Source of the DNA: an uncultured Streptococcus sp.
Lineage (GTDB): Bacteria; Bacillota; Bacilli; Lactobacillales; Streptococcaceae
NCBI GenBank assembly: GCA_902479835.1
Contig: CABSQC010000092.1
Coordinates: 1-5,020, forward strand
DNA length: 5,020 nucleotides
Reading direction: 5' to 3'
The translations under genes were made by a program, and so were the position numbers. The notes under the pieces were generated by a model. That model searched no databases. It saw only the letters and a list, made by a program, of their open reading frames with translations, and was not told the origin of the DNA. Numbering within the stretch: position 1 is the first letter of the stretch; each line of letters starts with the position of its first letter. Shown here piece after piece: positions 1 to 5,020 of the stretch.

Positions 1-1070
1 CTTTGACCAATCCAGACGGGAGCCTCTCTAGACAGAAGGTCAAGGTCATCACCCAGCAGTTGGCTCTCTTACACGAATCGGGCCATGAGTTGATCTTGGT
101 CTCATCAGGGGCGGTTGCTGCTGGGTTTGGTGCCCTTGGTTTTAAGAAACGGCCGATTAAGGTGGCAGACAAGCAAGCCTCTGCGGCAGTTGGTCAAGGT
201 TTATTGATGGAAGAATATACCTCTAATCTTCTTTTACGCAATATTGTTTCTGCACAGATTTTATTAACCCAGGATGACTTTGCGGATCAACGTCGCTATA
301 AGAATGCCCACCAGGCCCTTTCTGTCTTACTCAACCGTGGGGCGATTCCGATTATCAATGAAAATGATACGGTCTCTATCGCTGAGCTAAAAGTTGGTGA
401 CAATGATACCTTGAGTGCGCAGGTTGCGGCCATGGCCCAAGCGGATCTTTTGGTGCTGTTGACGGATGTAGATGGCCTCTATACAGCCAATCCTTCTCAG
501 GATCCAACAGCCAAGCGTTTGGAGCGGATCGAGCACATTTCTCGCGAGATGATCGAGATGGCTGGAGGTGCGGGTAGTAGCAATGGAACTGGCGGAATGC
601 TGACCAAACTCAAGGCAGCGACCCTGGCGACAGAGTCAGGAGTTCCCGTCTATATTTGCTCGTCTCTCAAGCCTGATGCCTTGATCGAAGCGGCGCAAGA
701 ACAAGCAGATGGCAGTTACTTCCTTGCAGAGGACAAAGGCTTAAAAACCCAGAAGCAATGGCTAGCTTTTTATGCAGAAAGTAAAGGAGCTCTTTGGGTG
801 GATGCTGGGGCGGCTGAGGCCTTGTTGGAATACGGAAAGAGCTTATTAATTTCGGGTGTGACCAAGGCGGAAGGGGATTTTTCTTATCAAGACATCGTCA
901 GTGTCTATCATCAAGAGTCAGGACAATTACTAGGGAAAGGGAAGGTTCGTCTCGGCCAGTCAGCTGTGCGCGATATGCTCCAATCTAAAAAAGCCAGGGG
1001 AATCCTCATCCACCGGGATGATTGGATCTCGGTAACTCCTGAGATTGACTTACTCTTTACAGAATTCTAA
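1..1070 (+). CDS. proB: Glutamate 5-kinase (gamma-glutamyl kinase), 5'-truncated by window edge
   Basis: Catalyses the ATP-dependent phosphorylation of glutamate to glutamyl-5-phosphate, the first and normally rate-setting step of proline synthesis, in the cytoplasm. The visible 355 residues (reading frame from base 3) align with E. coli ProB from about its residue 16, so roughly 15 N-terminal residues with the first nucleotide-binding lysine lie outside. Amino-acid-kinase domain, about residues 1-250: SSGAVAAG (34-41), [10 protein letters not shown] (116-125), [10 protein letters not shown] (130-139), [13 protein letters not shown] (152-164), GTGGMLTKL (195-203). A C-terminal PUA domain follows (about 261-345), as in the long bacterial form. 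Asp92 matches E. coli Asp107, the residue changed in proline-insensitive mutants, so feedback inhibition by proline is probably retained (inference). The codon at 3-5 is an internal TTG, not the start. The stop overlaps the Shine-Dalgarno of proA, 10 bases upstream of it. No frameshift or missing motif is seen. Confidence 0.97.
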   Translation, partial: LTNPDGSLSRQKVKVITQQLALLHESGHELILVSSGAVAAGFGALGFKKRPIKVADKQASAAVGQGLLMEEYTSNLLLRNIVSAQILLTQDDFADQRRYKNAHQALSVLLNRGAIPIINENDTVSIAELKVGDNDTLSAQVAAMAQADLLVLLTDVDGLYTANPSQDPTAKRLERIEHISREMIEMAGGAGSSNGTGGMLTKLKAATLATESGVPVYICSSLKPDALIEAAQEQADGSYFLAEDKGLKTQKQWLAFYAESKGALWVDAGAAEALLEYGKSLLISGVTKAEGDFSYQDIVSVYHQESGQLLGKGKVRLGQSAVRDMLQSKKARGILIHRDDWISVTPEIDLLFTEF

Positions 1071-1074
1071 AGGA
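1069..1074 (+). promoter_or_regulatory. Shine-Dalgarno that fixes the proA start
   Basis: AAAGGA lies 6 bases before the ATG at 1081 and begins inside the proB stop codon region. It selects ATG 1081 over the in-frame ATG at 1045, which lies inside proB and has no comparable site. An out-of-frame ATG at 1077 is too close to be used. Confidence 0.8.
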
Positions 1075-1080
1075 AAATGT

Positions 1081-2328
1081 ATGGAAACAACACAAGTACA
1101 ATTAGCCTTAGCGAGATCGGCTAAGAAAAGCATCAATACGGCCAGTACAGCTCTTAAAAATCAGGCCTTAGAAGCTATGGCCAGCCAGCTTCTGAAAGCG
1201 ACAGAAGCCATTTTAGCAGCCAATCAAATCGATATGGAAGCGGCACGCGGGAAGATCTCTGAAGTCATGCTCGATCGCCTATTTCTTGATCAAGAGCGGA
1301 TTGCAGGGATGGCACAAGGGATCCGTGCTTTAATCGATCTGCCAGATCCGATTGGGGAAGTGCTGGATACTGAAGTTTTGGAAAATGGTCTTGAAATCCA
1401 GAAAGTTCGAGTAGCCATGGGCGTCATTGGGATCATTTATGAAAGCCGTCCAAATGTAACGTCAGACGCTGCAGCCCTTGCCATCAAGAGTGGAAATGCA
1501 GTGGTTCTTCGTACTGGAAAGGATGCCTTTCATTCCGCCCAAGCGATCGTGACCGCACTCAAGGGTGGATTGGAAGAAGCCGGACTCAATCCAGACCTTC
1601 TCCAATTGATCCAAGATACGAGTCGAGCTTCCAGCCTTGCTATGATGAAGGCCAAGGGCTACCTGGACTTGCTTATTCCACGAGGTGGTGCTGGCTTGAT
1701 CCAAGCAGTGGTTGAAAATGCCATTGTCCCCGTGATCGAGACAGGAACTGGAATTGTTCATGTCTATGTGGACAAGGAGGCTGACTTCCAGAAAGCCCTA
1801 GCGATTATTGATAATGCCAAGACCAGTCGCCCCTCTGTCTGCAATGCGATGGAGGTCTTGTTGGTCGATCAAGCGATCGCGTCTGATTTCTTGCCCTTGG
1901 TCAAAGAGCGCTTAGTGGATGAGCGGGAAAGATCGGTTGAGTTGCGTCTAGATGAGGACGCACAGGCTATCATTTCTGGAACAGCAGCACAGGAGCAGGA
2001 TTTTGATACCGAATTTTTAGATTATATTTTAGCAGTCAAGGTTGTTGATGGAGTCAAGGAAGCGGTGGACCACATTGAAGCTCATAGCACCCATCATTCA
2101 GATGCTGTTGTGACTGAAAATCCTGAGACAGCCGCTTATTTTACCAAGCAAGTAGATTCAGCAGCCGTTTATGTCAATGCGTCTACACGCTTTACAGATG
2201 GAGGTCAATTTGGCCTAGGTTGTGAAATGGGGATCTCGACCCAAAAACTCCATGCGCGTGGACCAATGGGACTGCGGGAGATGACCAGTTACAAGTATAT
2301 CGTCAGTGGAAATGGTCAAGTGAGGTAA
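1081..2328 (+). CDS. proA: Glutamate-5-semialdehyde dehydrogenase (gamma-glutamyl phosphate reductase)
   Basis: Reduces glutamyl-5-phosphate with NADPH to glutamate-5-semialdehyde, which cyclises to pyrroline-5-carboxylate; second step of proline synthesis, cytoplasmic, often thought to channel the labile phosphate from ProB. The protein has 415 residues (E. coli ProA has 417), counted from ATG 1081, chosen for its Shine-Dalgarno and because it removes a 12-residue extension overlapping proB. It is an aldehyde-dehydrogenase-superfamily protein: [15 protein letters not shown] (113-127) in the cofactor-binding half; [11 protein letters not shown] (197-207); [16 protein letters not shown] (216-231); the catalytic cysteine Cys254 in [13 protein letters not shown] (250-262); and the C-terminal signature [22 protein letters not shown] (367-388, key residues R370, D373, G374, E382) followed by HARGPMGL. 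Stop is 3 bases before proC, so translation is likely coupled. Nothing unusual is seen. Confidence 0.98.
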   Translation: METTQVQLALARSAKKSINTASTALKNQALEAMASQLLKATEAILAANQIDMEAARGKISEVMLDRLFLDQERIAGMAQGIRALIDLPDPIGEVLDTEVLENGLEIQKVRVAMGVIGIIYESRPNVTSDAAALAIKSGNAVVLRTGKDAFHSAQAIVTALKGGLEEAGLNPDLLQLIQDTSRASSLAMMKAKGYLDLLIPRGGAGLIQAVVENAIVPVIETGTGIVHVYVDKEADFQKALAIIDNAKTSRPSVCNAMEVLLVDQAIASDFLPLVKERLVDERERSVELRLDEDAQAIISGTAAQEQDFDTEFLDYILAVKVVDGVKEAVDHIEAHSTHHSDAVVTENPETAAYFTKQVDSAAVYVNASTRFTDGGQFGLGCEMGISTQKLHARGPMGLREMTSYKYIVSGNGQVR

Positions 2329-2331
2329 GTC

Positions 2332-3147
2332 ATGAAAGTAGCATTTATCGGTCTTGGAAATATGGGAGCTAGTCTGGCCAAAGCGGTCGCAAAAGAAGTG
2401 GCTAGCACAGACCTGCTCTTGGTCAACCGTTCCCCACAAAAGGTTGAAGAGTTTATCAGCCAATATGGGGGAACAGCGTCTGATCTTGAACAAGTCTTTC
2501 AAGAGGCTGAAGTGATCTTTTTAGGAGTCAAACCCTATCAGATTTGCCCTCTCCTAGAGGAGTATCAGGGCATCTTGGCTCAACGTTCTAATCTGTTGCT
2601 GGTTTCCATGGCCGCAGGCCTGGAACTGGAGCGAATGGCAAGTGTAGTTAAAAATGAGCGGGTGGGGCTCATCCGCATCATGCCTAATACGCCTGTAGCC
2701 ATCGGTCAAGGTGTCATTAGTCTGAGCCGCTCCCAAGCAGTGACAGACCAGCAACTAGCCCAAGTCAAACAGCTCTTAGCAGGAGCAGGGGCCCTCTACG
2801 AAATCGAAGAAAAATTGATGGATCCTGCAACGGCTATCGCAGGCTGTGGTCCAGCCTTTGTTTATCAGATGATCGAAGCCATGGCGGATGCAGGAGTAGC
2901 CTTGGGACTTTCACGAGAGCAAGCCTTGCAGATGGCGGGCCAGACTTTCAAAGGGGCCGCCAGTATGGTCTTAGAGACGGGGCAACATCCTGGAAGCTTG
3001 AAGGATGCAGTTTGTAGCCCGGGTGGCTCAACCATCGCAGGAGTCAATCACTTAGAACAAGTCGGCCTACGGGGCAACATTATTGCAGGTGTGGAAGCTG
3101 CCTACAAACGCACCCAAGAAATGGGACAAGAGGCAGGGAAGAATTAG
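2332..3147 (+). CDS. proC: Pyrroline-5-carboxylate reductase
   Basis: Reduces pyrroline-5-carboxylate to L-proline with NAD(P)H, the last step of the pathway encoded by the two genes upstream; cytoplasmic, usually an oligomer. 271 residues, the usual length. N-terminal Rossmann fold with FIGLGNMGASLAKA (5-18); Asn32-Arg33-Ser34 after the second strand is the pattern that usually favours NADPH (inference). LGVKP (64-68) and IRIMPNTPVAIGQG (114-127) follow. The C-terminal helical dimerisation and active-site domain carries GCGPAFVY (171-178) and the family signature DAVCSPGGSTIAGV (225-238). Start ATG 2332 has GAGG (2322-2325) as Shine-Dalgarno, which lies within the last codons of proA, so proA-proC coupling is likely. 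The gene is followed at once by a terminator, so it closes the operon. Confidence 0.98.
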   Translation: MKVAFIGLGNMGASLAKAVAKEVASTDLLLVNRSPQKVEEFISQYGGTASDLEQVFQEAEVIFLGVKPYQICPLLEEYQGILAQRSNLLLVSMAAGLELERMASVVKNERVGLIRIMPNTPVAIGQGVISLSRSQAVTDQQLAQVKQLLAGAGALYEIEEKLMDPATAIAGCGPAFVYQMIEAMADAGVALGLSREQALQMAGQTFKGAASMVLETGQHPGSLKDAVCSPGGSTIAGVNHLEQVGLRGNIIAGVEAAYKRTQEMGQEAGKN

Positions 3148-3180
3148 AAAAAAGATTGGTTTTTTGGCCGATCTTTTTTT
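3148..3180. terminator. Bidirectional intrinsic terminator between proC and the ABC-F gene
   Basis: Six A (3148-3153), the stem arm GATTGG (3154-3159), an 8-base loop, the arm CCGATC (3168-3173) with one G-T wobble, then seven T (3174-3180). The A and T tracts flank the stem symmetrically, so it can act in both directions. It begins right after the proC stop and ends 3 bases from the stop of the convergent ABC-F gene. Confidence 0.9.
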
Positions 3181-3183
3181 ACG

Positions 3184-4707
3184 TTAGAGCGACTCTATCT
3201 CTACGAAGCCACTTTCAGTCAGACGATAGATTTTTTGGCAGACTTCTTTGAGAAAGGTCCGGTCGTGGGAGACCGTGACTAGTCCGCCTGGGTAGTCTGT
3301 GAATAGGCGTCGAATTTCTGGTTGGGAAGTGGGGGAAAAATTGCGAGTAGGCTCGTCCAAGAGCAGAAACTGGGGACATGTGAGCACTAATTGAAGGAGA
3401 ATGAGTTTTCCTTGCTGGCCACCAGAAAGTTCATAGATAGGATGTTGCATTTCAGAATAGGTAAAGTTGAGGGAGGCTAAATGCAATTGAATGGTGTTGA
3501 TTTCTTCGCGATCGCCTGAATGCTGTAGAAATTGAACCGGTGTCTGAGTCAGAGGGAGAAGTTCAGTGTAATCTTGTGGCATATAGGCAGTGCGGATACT
3601 TTCATTCTTCTGTAGACTTTTCCATATCATTTTTAGGAAAGTGGATTTCCCCACACCGTTGGAACCGATAATCCCTATTTTATCCTGTCCTAGAAGAGTA
3701 AGGGAGAGGTTCTTGACCAGGACCCGATCACCAATGGCGAGTTCTTCCTGATCTAATAGAAGGACTCGTTTTTGAGGAGACAAGGGAGTGAGGGGAGGAA
3801 AATGCAGATTGATGACTTCCTCATCATAGGGTTGGGGAGTCATGGATTGGAATTCTCGCTCGTAGCGCTTTTCTTGTGAGAGGAGGGACTTCATTTTCTT
3901 TGCCAGGAGACGTCCAGCAGTGCTATCCTTAGTGTTTCGTAAGGATGTTTCAACTTGCTGACGGACGCGGCGATGCTTCTCCATTGTTTTCTTGTAGGTT
4001 CGTTGATCGTTGGCAGCTTGCTGGGACTGTTGCTTAAATTGTTGTTCCCTCTGGCTACTGTAGTCTTGATAGCCTAGGTGCTCTACGATGGTTTCAGCTT
4101 CTTTGCGGTGTTTGATCTGTCTGAGGTGAATGATGGTATCCGCCGTCTGAGTCAAAAAATCCTCATGATGGGAAATAAATATTATGGTTTGAGGACTAGT
4201 TTGGATCATCTGCTGGAGCCAGTCCAAGGTCTCCAAATCCAAATCATTTGAAGGTTCATCTAAAAATAGTAATTCATGAGGACAACAAAGTTCGTGAAGC
4301 AGTTGAACTTTGAGGGCTTCTCCTCCAGATAGACTTCCGATAGCTTGATCGCTTGCAAATCGGTCGCTATTAAAATGCAATTGATCAGCCAGTCTGTAGA
4401 GGCTGGCATAGTCTAGCTCGTCCTTTCCAAAAAAATATTCTTCCAAGGTTTTCCTCTTCAATGTTTCCGGCAACGCCTGGGGAATATAGGCATAGGAGTG
4501 AAAGGAAGTGGTGATTTCTCCTTCCGTTATCAGATAATCTGGTAGGGATTTTGGGGACATAAGGACCTGAAGCAAGGAAGATTTTCCATTCCCTTCTTCG
4601 CCAATAATAGCAACTTTTTCTCCTTCATGAATGGTTAAGGACAGATCACGAACCAGATCGCGTAAATCTTTTGTATGGCGGATGGTGAGGTGGGATAGTT
4701 TTAGCAT
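3184..4707 (-). CDS. ABC-F family ATPase, probable antibiotic-resistance (ribosome protection) type
   Basis: A 507-residue soluble protein with two ABC ATPase cassettes and no membrane segment, hence an ABC-F factor and not a transporter. ABC1: Walker A GEEGNGKS (36-43), signature LSGGE (126-130), Walker B LLFLDE (146-151), D-loop SNDLD, switch His180. A charged helical linker (about 215-290, rich in Q, R, K) forms the expected hairpin that enters the ribosomal tRNA exit region; its tip is near 254-263. ABC2: Walker A GSNGVGKS (348-355), LSGGQ (427-431), Walker B LLLDE (448-452), switch His481. ABC2 has TRNFSPTS (454-461) where most ABC-F proteins have the TNHLD D-loop. Start ATG 4707 has AAAGGAA (4718-4712) upstream. 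Family knowledge: such proteins displace drugs such as lincosamides, pleuromutilins and streptogramin A from the 50S subunit. The resistance role here rests mostly on the attenuator-type leader; a housekeeping translation role is possible. Drug spectrum cannot be read from sequence. Confidence 0.9.
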   Translation of the reverse strand: MLKLSHLTIRHTKDLRDLVRDLSLTIHEGEKVAIIGEEGNGKSSLLQVLMSPKSLPDYLITEGEITTSFHSYAYIPQALPETLKRKTLEEYFFGKDELDYASLYRLADQLHFNSDRFASDQAIGSLSGGEALKVQLLHELCCPHELLFLDEPSNDLDLETLDWLQQMIQTSPQTIIFISHHEDFLTQTADTIIHLRQIKHRKEAETIVEHLGYQDYSSQREQQFKQQSQQAANDQRTYKKTMEKHRRVRQQVETSLRNTKDSTAGRLLAKKMKSLLSQEKRYEREFQSMTPQPYDEEVINLHFPPLTPLSPQKRVLLLDQEELAIGDRVLVKNLSLTLLGQDKIGIIGSNGVGKSTFLKMIWKSLQKNESIRTAYMPQDYTELLPLTQTPVQFLQHSGDREEINTIQLHLASLNFTYSEMQHPIYELSGGQQGKLILLQLVLTCPQFLLLDEPTRNFSPTSQPEIRRLFTDYPGGLVTVSHDRTFLKEVCQKIYRLTESGFVEIESL

Positions 4708-4728
4708 AAGATTCCTTTCTACTGGGGC

Positions 4729-4761
4729 AAAAAAACAGCTCTACCTATTTAGTAGAGCTGT
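4729..4761 (-). terminator. Intrinsic terminator inside the ABC-F leader (attenuator)
   Basis: On the minus strand ACAGCTCTAC (4761-4752) pairs perfectly with GTAGAGCTGT (4744-4735), 10 bp, around a 7-base loop TAAATAG, followed by seven T (4735-4729). It sits 21 bases before the ABC-F ATG and downstream of the ABC-F promoter, so by default it would stop transcription before the gene. On the + strand there is no T tract after the stem, so it works only leftward. Confidence 0.93.
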
Positions 4762-4827
4762 ATTCAAGTGGAACCCAGGCAGAAAAAGACCTTATTTAGC
4801 CAAAAAAAGTTGGAAAATAGGCAAGAG
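4739..4827 (-). promoter_or_regulatory. Candidate antiterminator pairing (segment A with terminator 3' arm)
   Basis: Minus-strand segment A, CTCTTGCCTATTT (4827-4815), is complementary to AAATAGGTAGAG (4750-4739), which is the terminator loop plus most of its 3' arm: CCTATTT:AAATAGG is 7 bp and CTCT:AGAG is 4 bp, separated by a small internal loop. This pairing excludes the terminator. Segment A can instead pair locally with AAATAAGG of segment 3 (4797-4790) with one bulged base, leaving the terminator free. Seen as complementarity only; no folding energy was computed. Confidence 0.6.
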
Positions 4828-4859
4828 GGTACACAAAAAGAGATAGAACAAGCAGTACA

Positions 4860-4880
4860 CTAAATAAAGTATTTTATTTA
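4860..4880 (-). promoter_or_regulatory. Leader hairpin 1:2 just after the mini-ORF
   Basis: Minus-strand TAAATAAA (4880-4873) and TTTATTTA (4868-4861) form a perfect 8-bp stem with loop ATAC. All pairs are A-T, so it is weak. The second arm with flanking bases, ACTTTATTTAG (4870-4860), can alternatively pair over 11 bp (one G-U) with segment 3, CTAAATAAGGT (4799-4789). The hairpin begins 7 bases after the mini-ORF stop, close to the edge of a terminating ribosome. Confidence 0.65.
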
Positions 4881-4887
4881 ACGAAAC

Positions 4888-4899
4888 TTAGTTGTTCAT
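4888..4899 (-). CDS. Three-codon leader peptide ORF (Met-Asn-Asn)
   Basis: ATG AAC AAC TAA begins about 24 bases into the predicted transcript and follows an excellent Shine-Dalgarno (4913-4902). Its place before the competing hairpins and the terminator suggests it is translated as a ribosome sensor and not for its product: a ribosome slowed by a 50S-binding drug at initiation or termination would alter leader folding. As I recall, the Listeria ABC-F gene lmo0919 is controlled by an attenuator with a similarly minimal three-residue leader ORF, which makes this reading plausible. Translation is not proven by sequence alone. Confidence 0.7.
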   Translation of the reverse strand: MNN

Positions 4900-4901
4900 A
4901 T

Positions 4902-4913
4902 CTCCTTACCTCC
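4902..4913 (-). promoter_or_regulatory. Strong double Shine-Dalgarno of the leader ORF
   Basis: The minus strand reads GGAGGTAAGGAG before ATATG. GGAGG (4913-4909) is 9 bases from the ATG and AAGGAG (4907-4902) is 2 bases from it. The first has workable spacing. This is better than the site of the ABC-F gene itself, which is unusual for a chance ORF of three codons. Confidence 0.75.
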
Positions 4914-4929
4914 GAATATGATTAGGTTT

Positions 4930-4958
4930 ATTCTATTCCTTTTATTCGTTATTGTCAA
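4930..4958 (-). promoter_or_regulatory. Promoter of the ABC-F leader
   Basis: Minus-strand -35 TTGACA (4958-4953) is a perfect consensus; -10 TAGAAT (4935-4930) matches at five of six positions; the spacer is 17 bases. Start of transcription is expected near 4923. Such a strong vegetative promoter ahead of a terminator fits constitutive initiation with control by attenuation. Confidence 0.88.
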
Positions 4959-4969
4959 GGAATTCCTTG
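4956..4969. repeat. Perfect 14-bp palindrome overlapping the -35 box
   Basis: CAAGGAATTCCTTG reads the same on both strands and shares its first three bases (4956-4958) with the -35 of the leftward promoter. It could be a dimeric repressor or activator site. There is no T tract on either side, so it is not a terminator. No regulator is visible in the window, and a chance palindrome cannot be ruled out. Confidence 0.45.
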
Positions 4970-5009
4970 CTTCTTATTCCCTTTTCTTTTCGGACTCGGG
5001 GGGATTTTA

Positions 5010-5018
5010 TGGTATAAT
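5010..5018 (+). promoter_or_regulatory. Rightward extended -10 promoter at the window edge
   Basis: TGGTATAAT gives a perfect TATAAT (5013-5018) preceded by the TGN extension. The -35 position (about 4990-4995, TCGGAC) is poor, as extended -10 promoters tolerate. It must serve a gene beyond the right edge, divergent from the ABC-F transcript. The stretch 4970-5009 between the two promoters shows nothing else recognisable. Confidence 0.6.
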
Positions 5019-5020
5019 TA

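Larger units (their letters stand above)
4708..4923 (-). promoter_or_regulatory. Attenuator leader of the ABC-F gene (transcribed, about 215 nt)
   Basis: This untranslated leader runs from the predicted transcription start (about 4923) to the ABC-F start. In order on the minus strand it holds: Shine-Dalgarno and three-codon ORF; hairpin of segment 1 (4880-4873) with segment 2 (4870-4860); a pyrimidine-rich stretch with segment A (4827-4815); segment 3 (4799-4789); the terminator hairpin (4761-4729); and the ABC-F Shine-Dalgarno (4718-4712). A strong promoter, a mini-ORF and a terminator placed before the coding region are what is known for ribosome-mediated attenuation of resistance genes. 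The mechanism is inferred, not seen. Confidence 0.82.

Noticed and set aside
3..5. TTG as a start codon of proB
   Set aside because: It aligns with an internal leucine of the glutamate kinase family about 15 residues in; the conserved N-terminal nucleotide-binding segment lies upstream, outside the window.
1045..1080. Longer proA starting at ATG 1045
   Set aside because: It lies within proB, lacks a Shine-Dalgarno and adds 12 residues with no family counterpart; ATG 1081 has a good site and gives the normal length.
1462..1761. 99-codon ORF on the minus strand within proA
   Set aside because: Antisense shadow of the conserved proA coding frame, with no recognisable domain.
2215..2502. 95-codon ORF on the minus strand across the proA-proC junction
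   Set aside because: Overlaps two conserved genes in antisense and shows no family motif.
2554..3047. Short minus-strand ORFs of 66 and 60 codons within proC
   Set aside because: Both are antisense to conserved proC codons and have no motif of their own.
4735..4761. Leader hairpin as a rightward terminator
   Set aside because: On the + strand the stem is followed by TATTCAAG, not a T tract; the T tract exists only on the minus strand.
4631..4846. 71-codon ORF on the + strand over the ABC-F start and leader
   Set aside because: It is antisense to the ABC-F N-terminus and runs through the terminator hairpin; no promoter or plausible Shine-Dalgarno supports it, and the basic composition reflects the A-rich strand.
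4831..4860. Pair of GTGTAC repeats on the minus strand of the leader as a further stem
   Set aside because: Only six pairs with two adjacent G-U wobbles in the middle; too weak to call a structural element.

Overview
The window reads as chromosome of a low-GC Gram-positive bacterium, almost certainly a Streptococcus of the viridans (mitis/sanguinis-like) type. The ProA protein is very close to what I remember of the pneumococcal enzyme, the proB-proA-proC order is streptococcal, and the Shine-Dalgarno sites and promoters are strong Firmicute types. The species cannot be fixed by eye.

Bases 1-3147 hold the proline biosynthesis operon on the + strand: proB (glutamate 5-kinase, lacking about 15 N-terminal residues beyond the left edge), proA (glutamate-5-semialdehyde dehydrogenase) and proC (pyrroline-5-carboxylate reductase). 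The gaps are 10 and 3 bases, so the three genes are co-transcribed and translationally close-packed. Together they carry out glutamate -> glutamyl-5-phosphate -> glutamate-5-semialdehyde/P5C -> proline. All visible catalytic motifs are intact.

A compact hairpin with A and U tracts (3148-3180) ends the operon and also ends the convergent gene on the other strand. That gene (4707-3184) encodes a 507-residue ABC-F protein: two ATPase cassettes in one chain, a charged helical linker and no membrane segments. Such proteins act on ribosomes, and many confer resistance to antibiotics that bind the large subunit.

The most interesting part is the 313-base gene-free stretch 4708-5020. Read on the minus strand it contains a near-consensus promoter, a three-codon ORF (Met-Asn-Asn-stop) with an excellent Shine-Dalgarno, a set of mutually complementary segments, and a perfect 10-bp intrinsic terminator with seven U, all before the ABC-F start codon. 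This is the layout of a ribosome-sensing transcription attenuator: drug-stalled ribosomes on the tiny leader ORF would shift the RNA fold and let polymerase reach the ABC-F gene. The segments can be assigned to two consistent alternative folds. A perfect 14-bp palindrome overlaps the -35 box of this promoter.

An extended -10 promoter facing right lies at the right edge (5010-5018) and must serve a gene outside the window.
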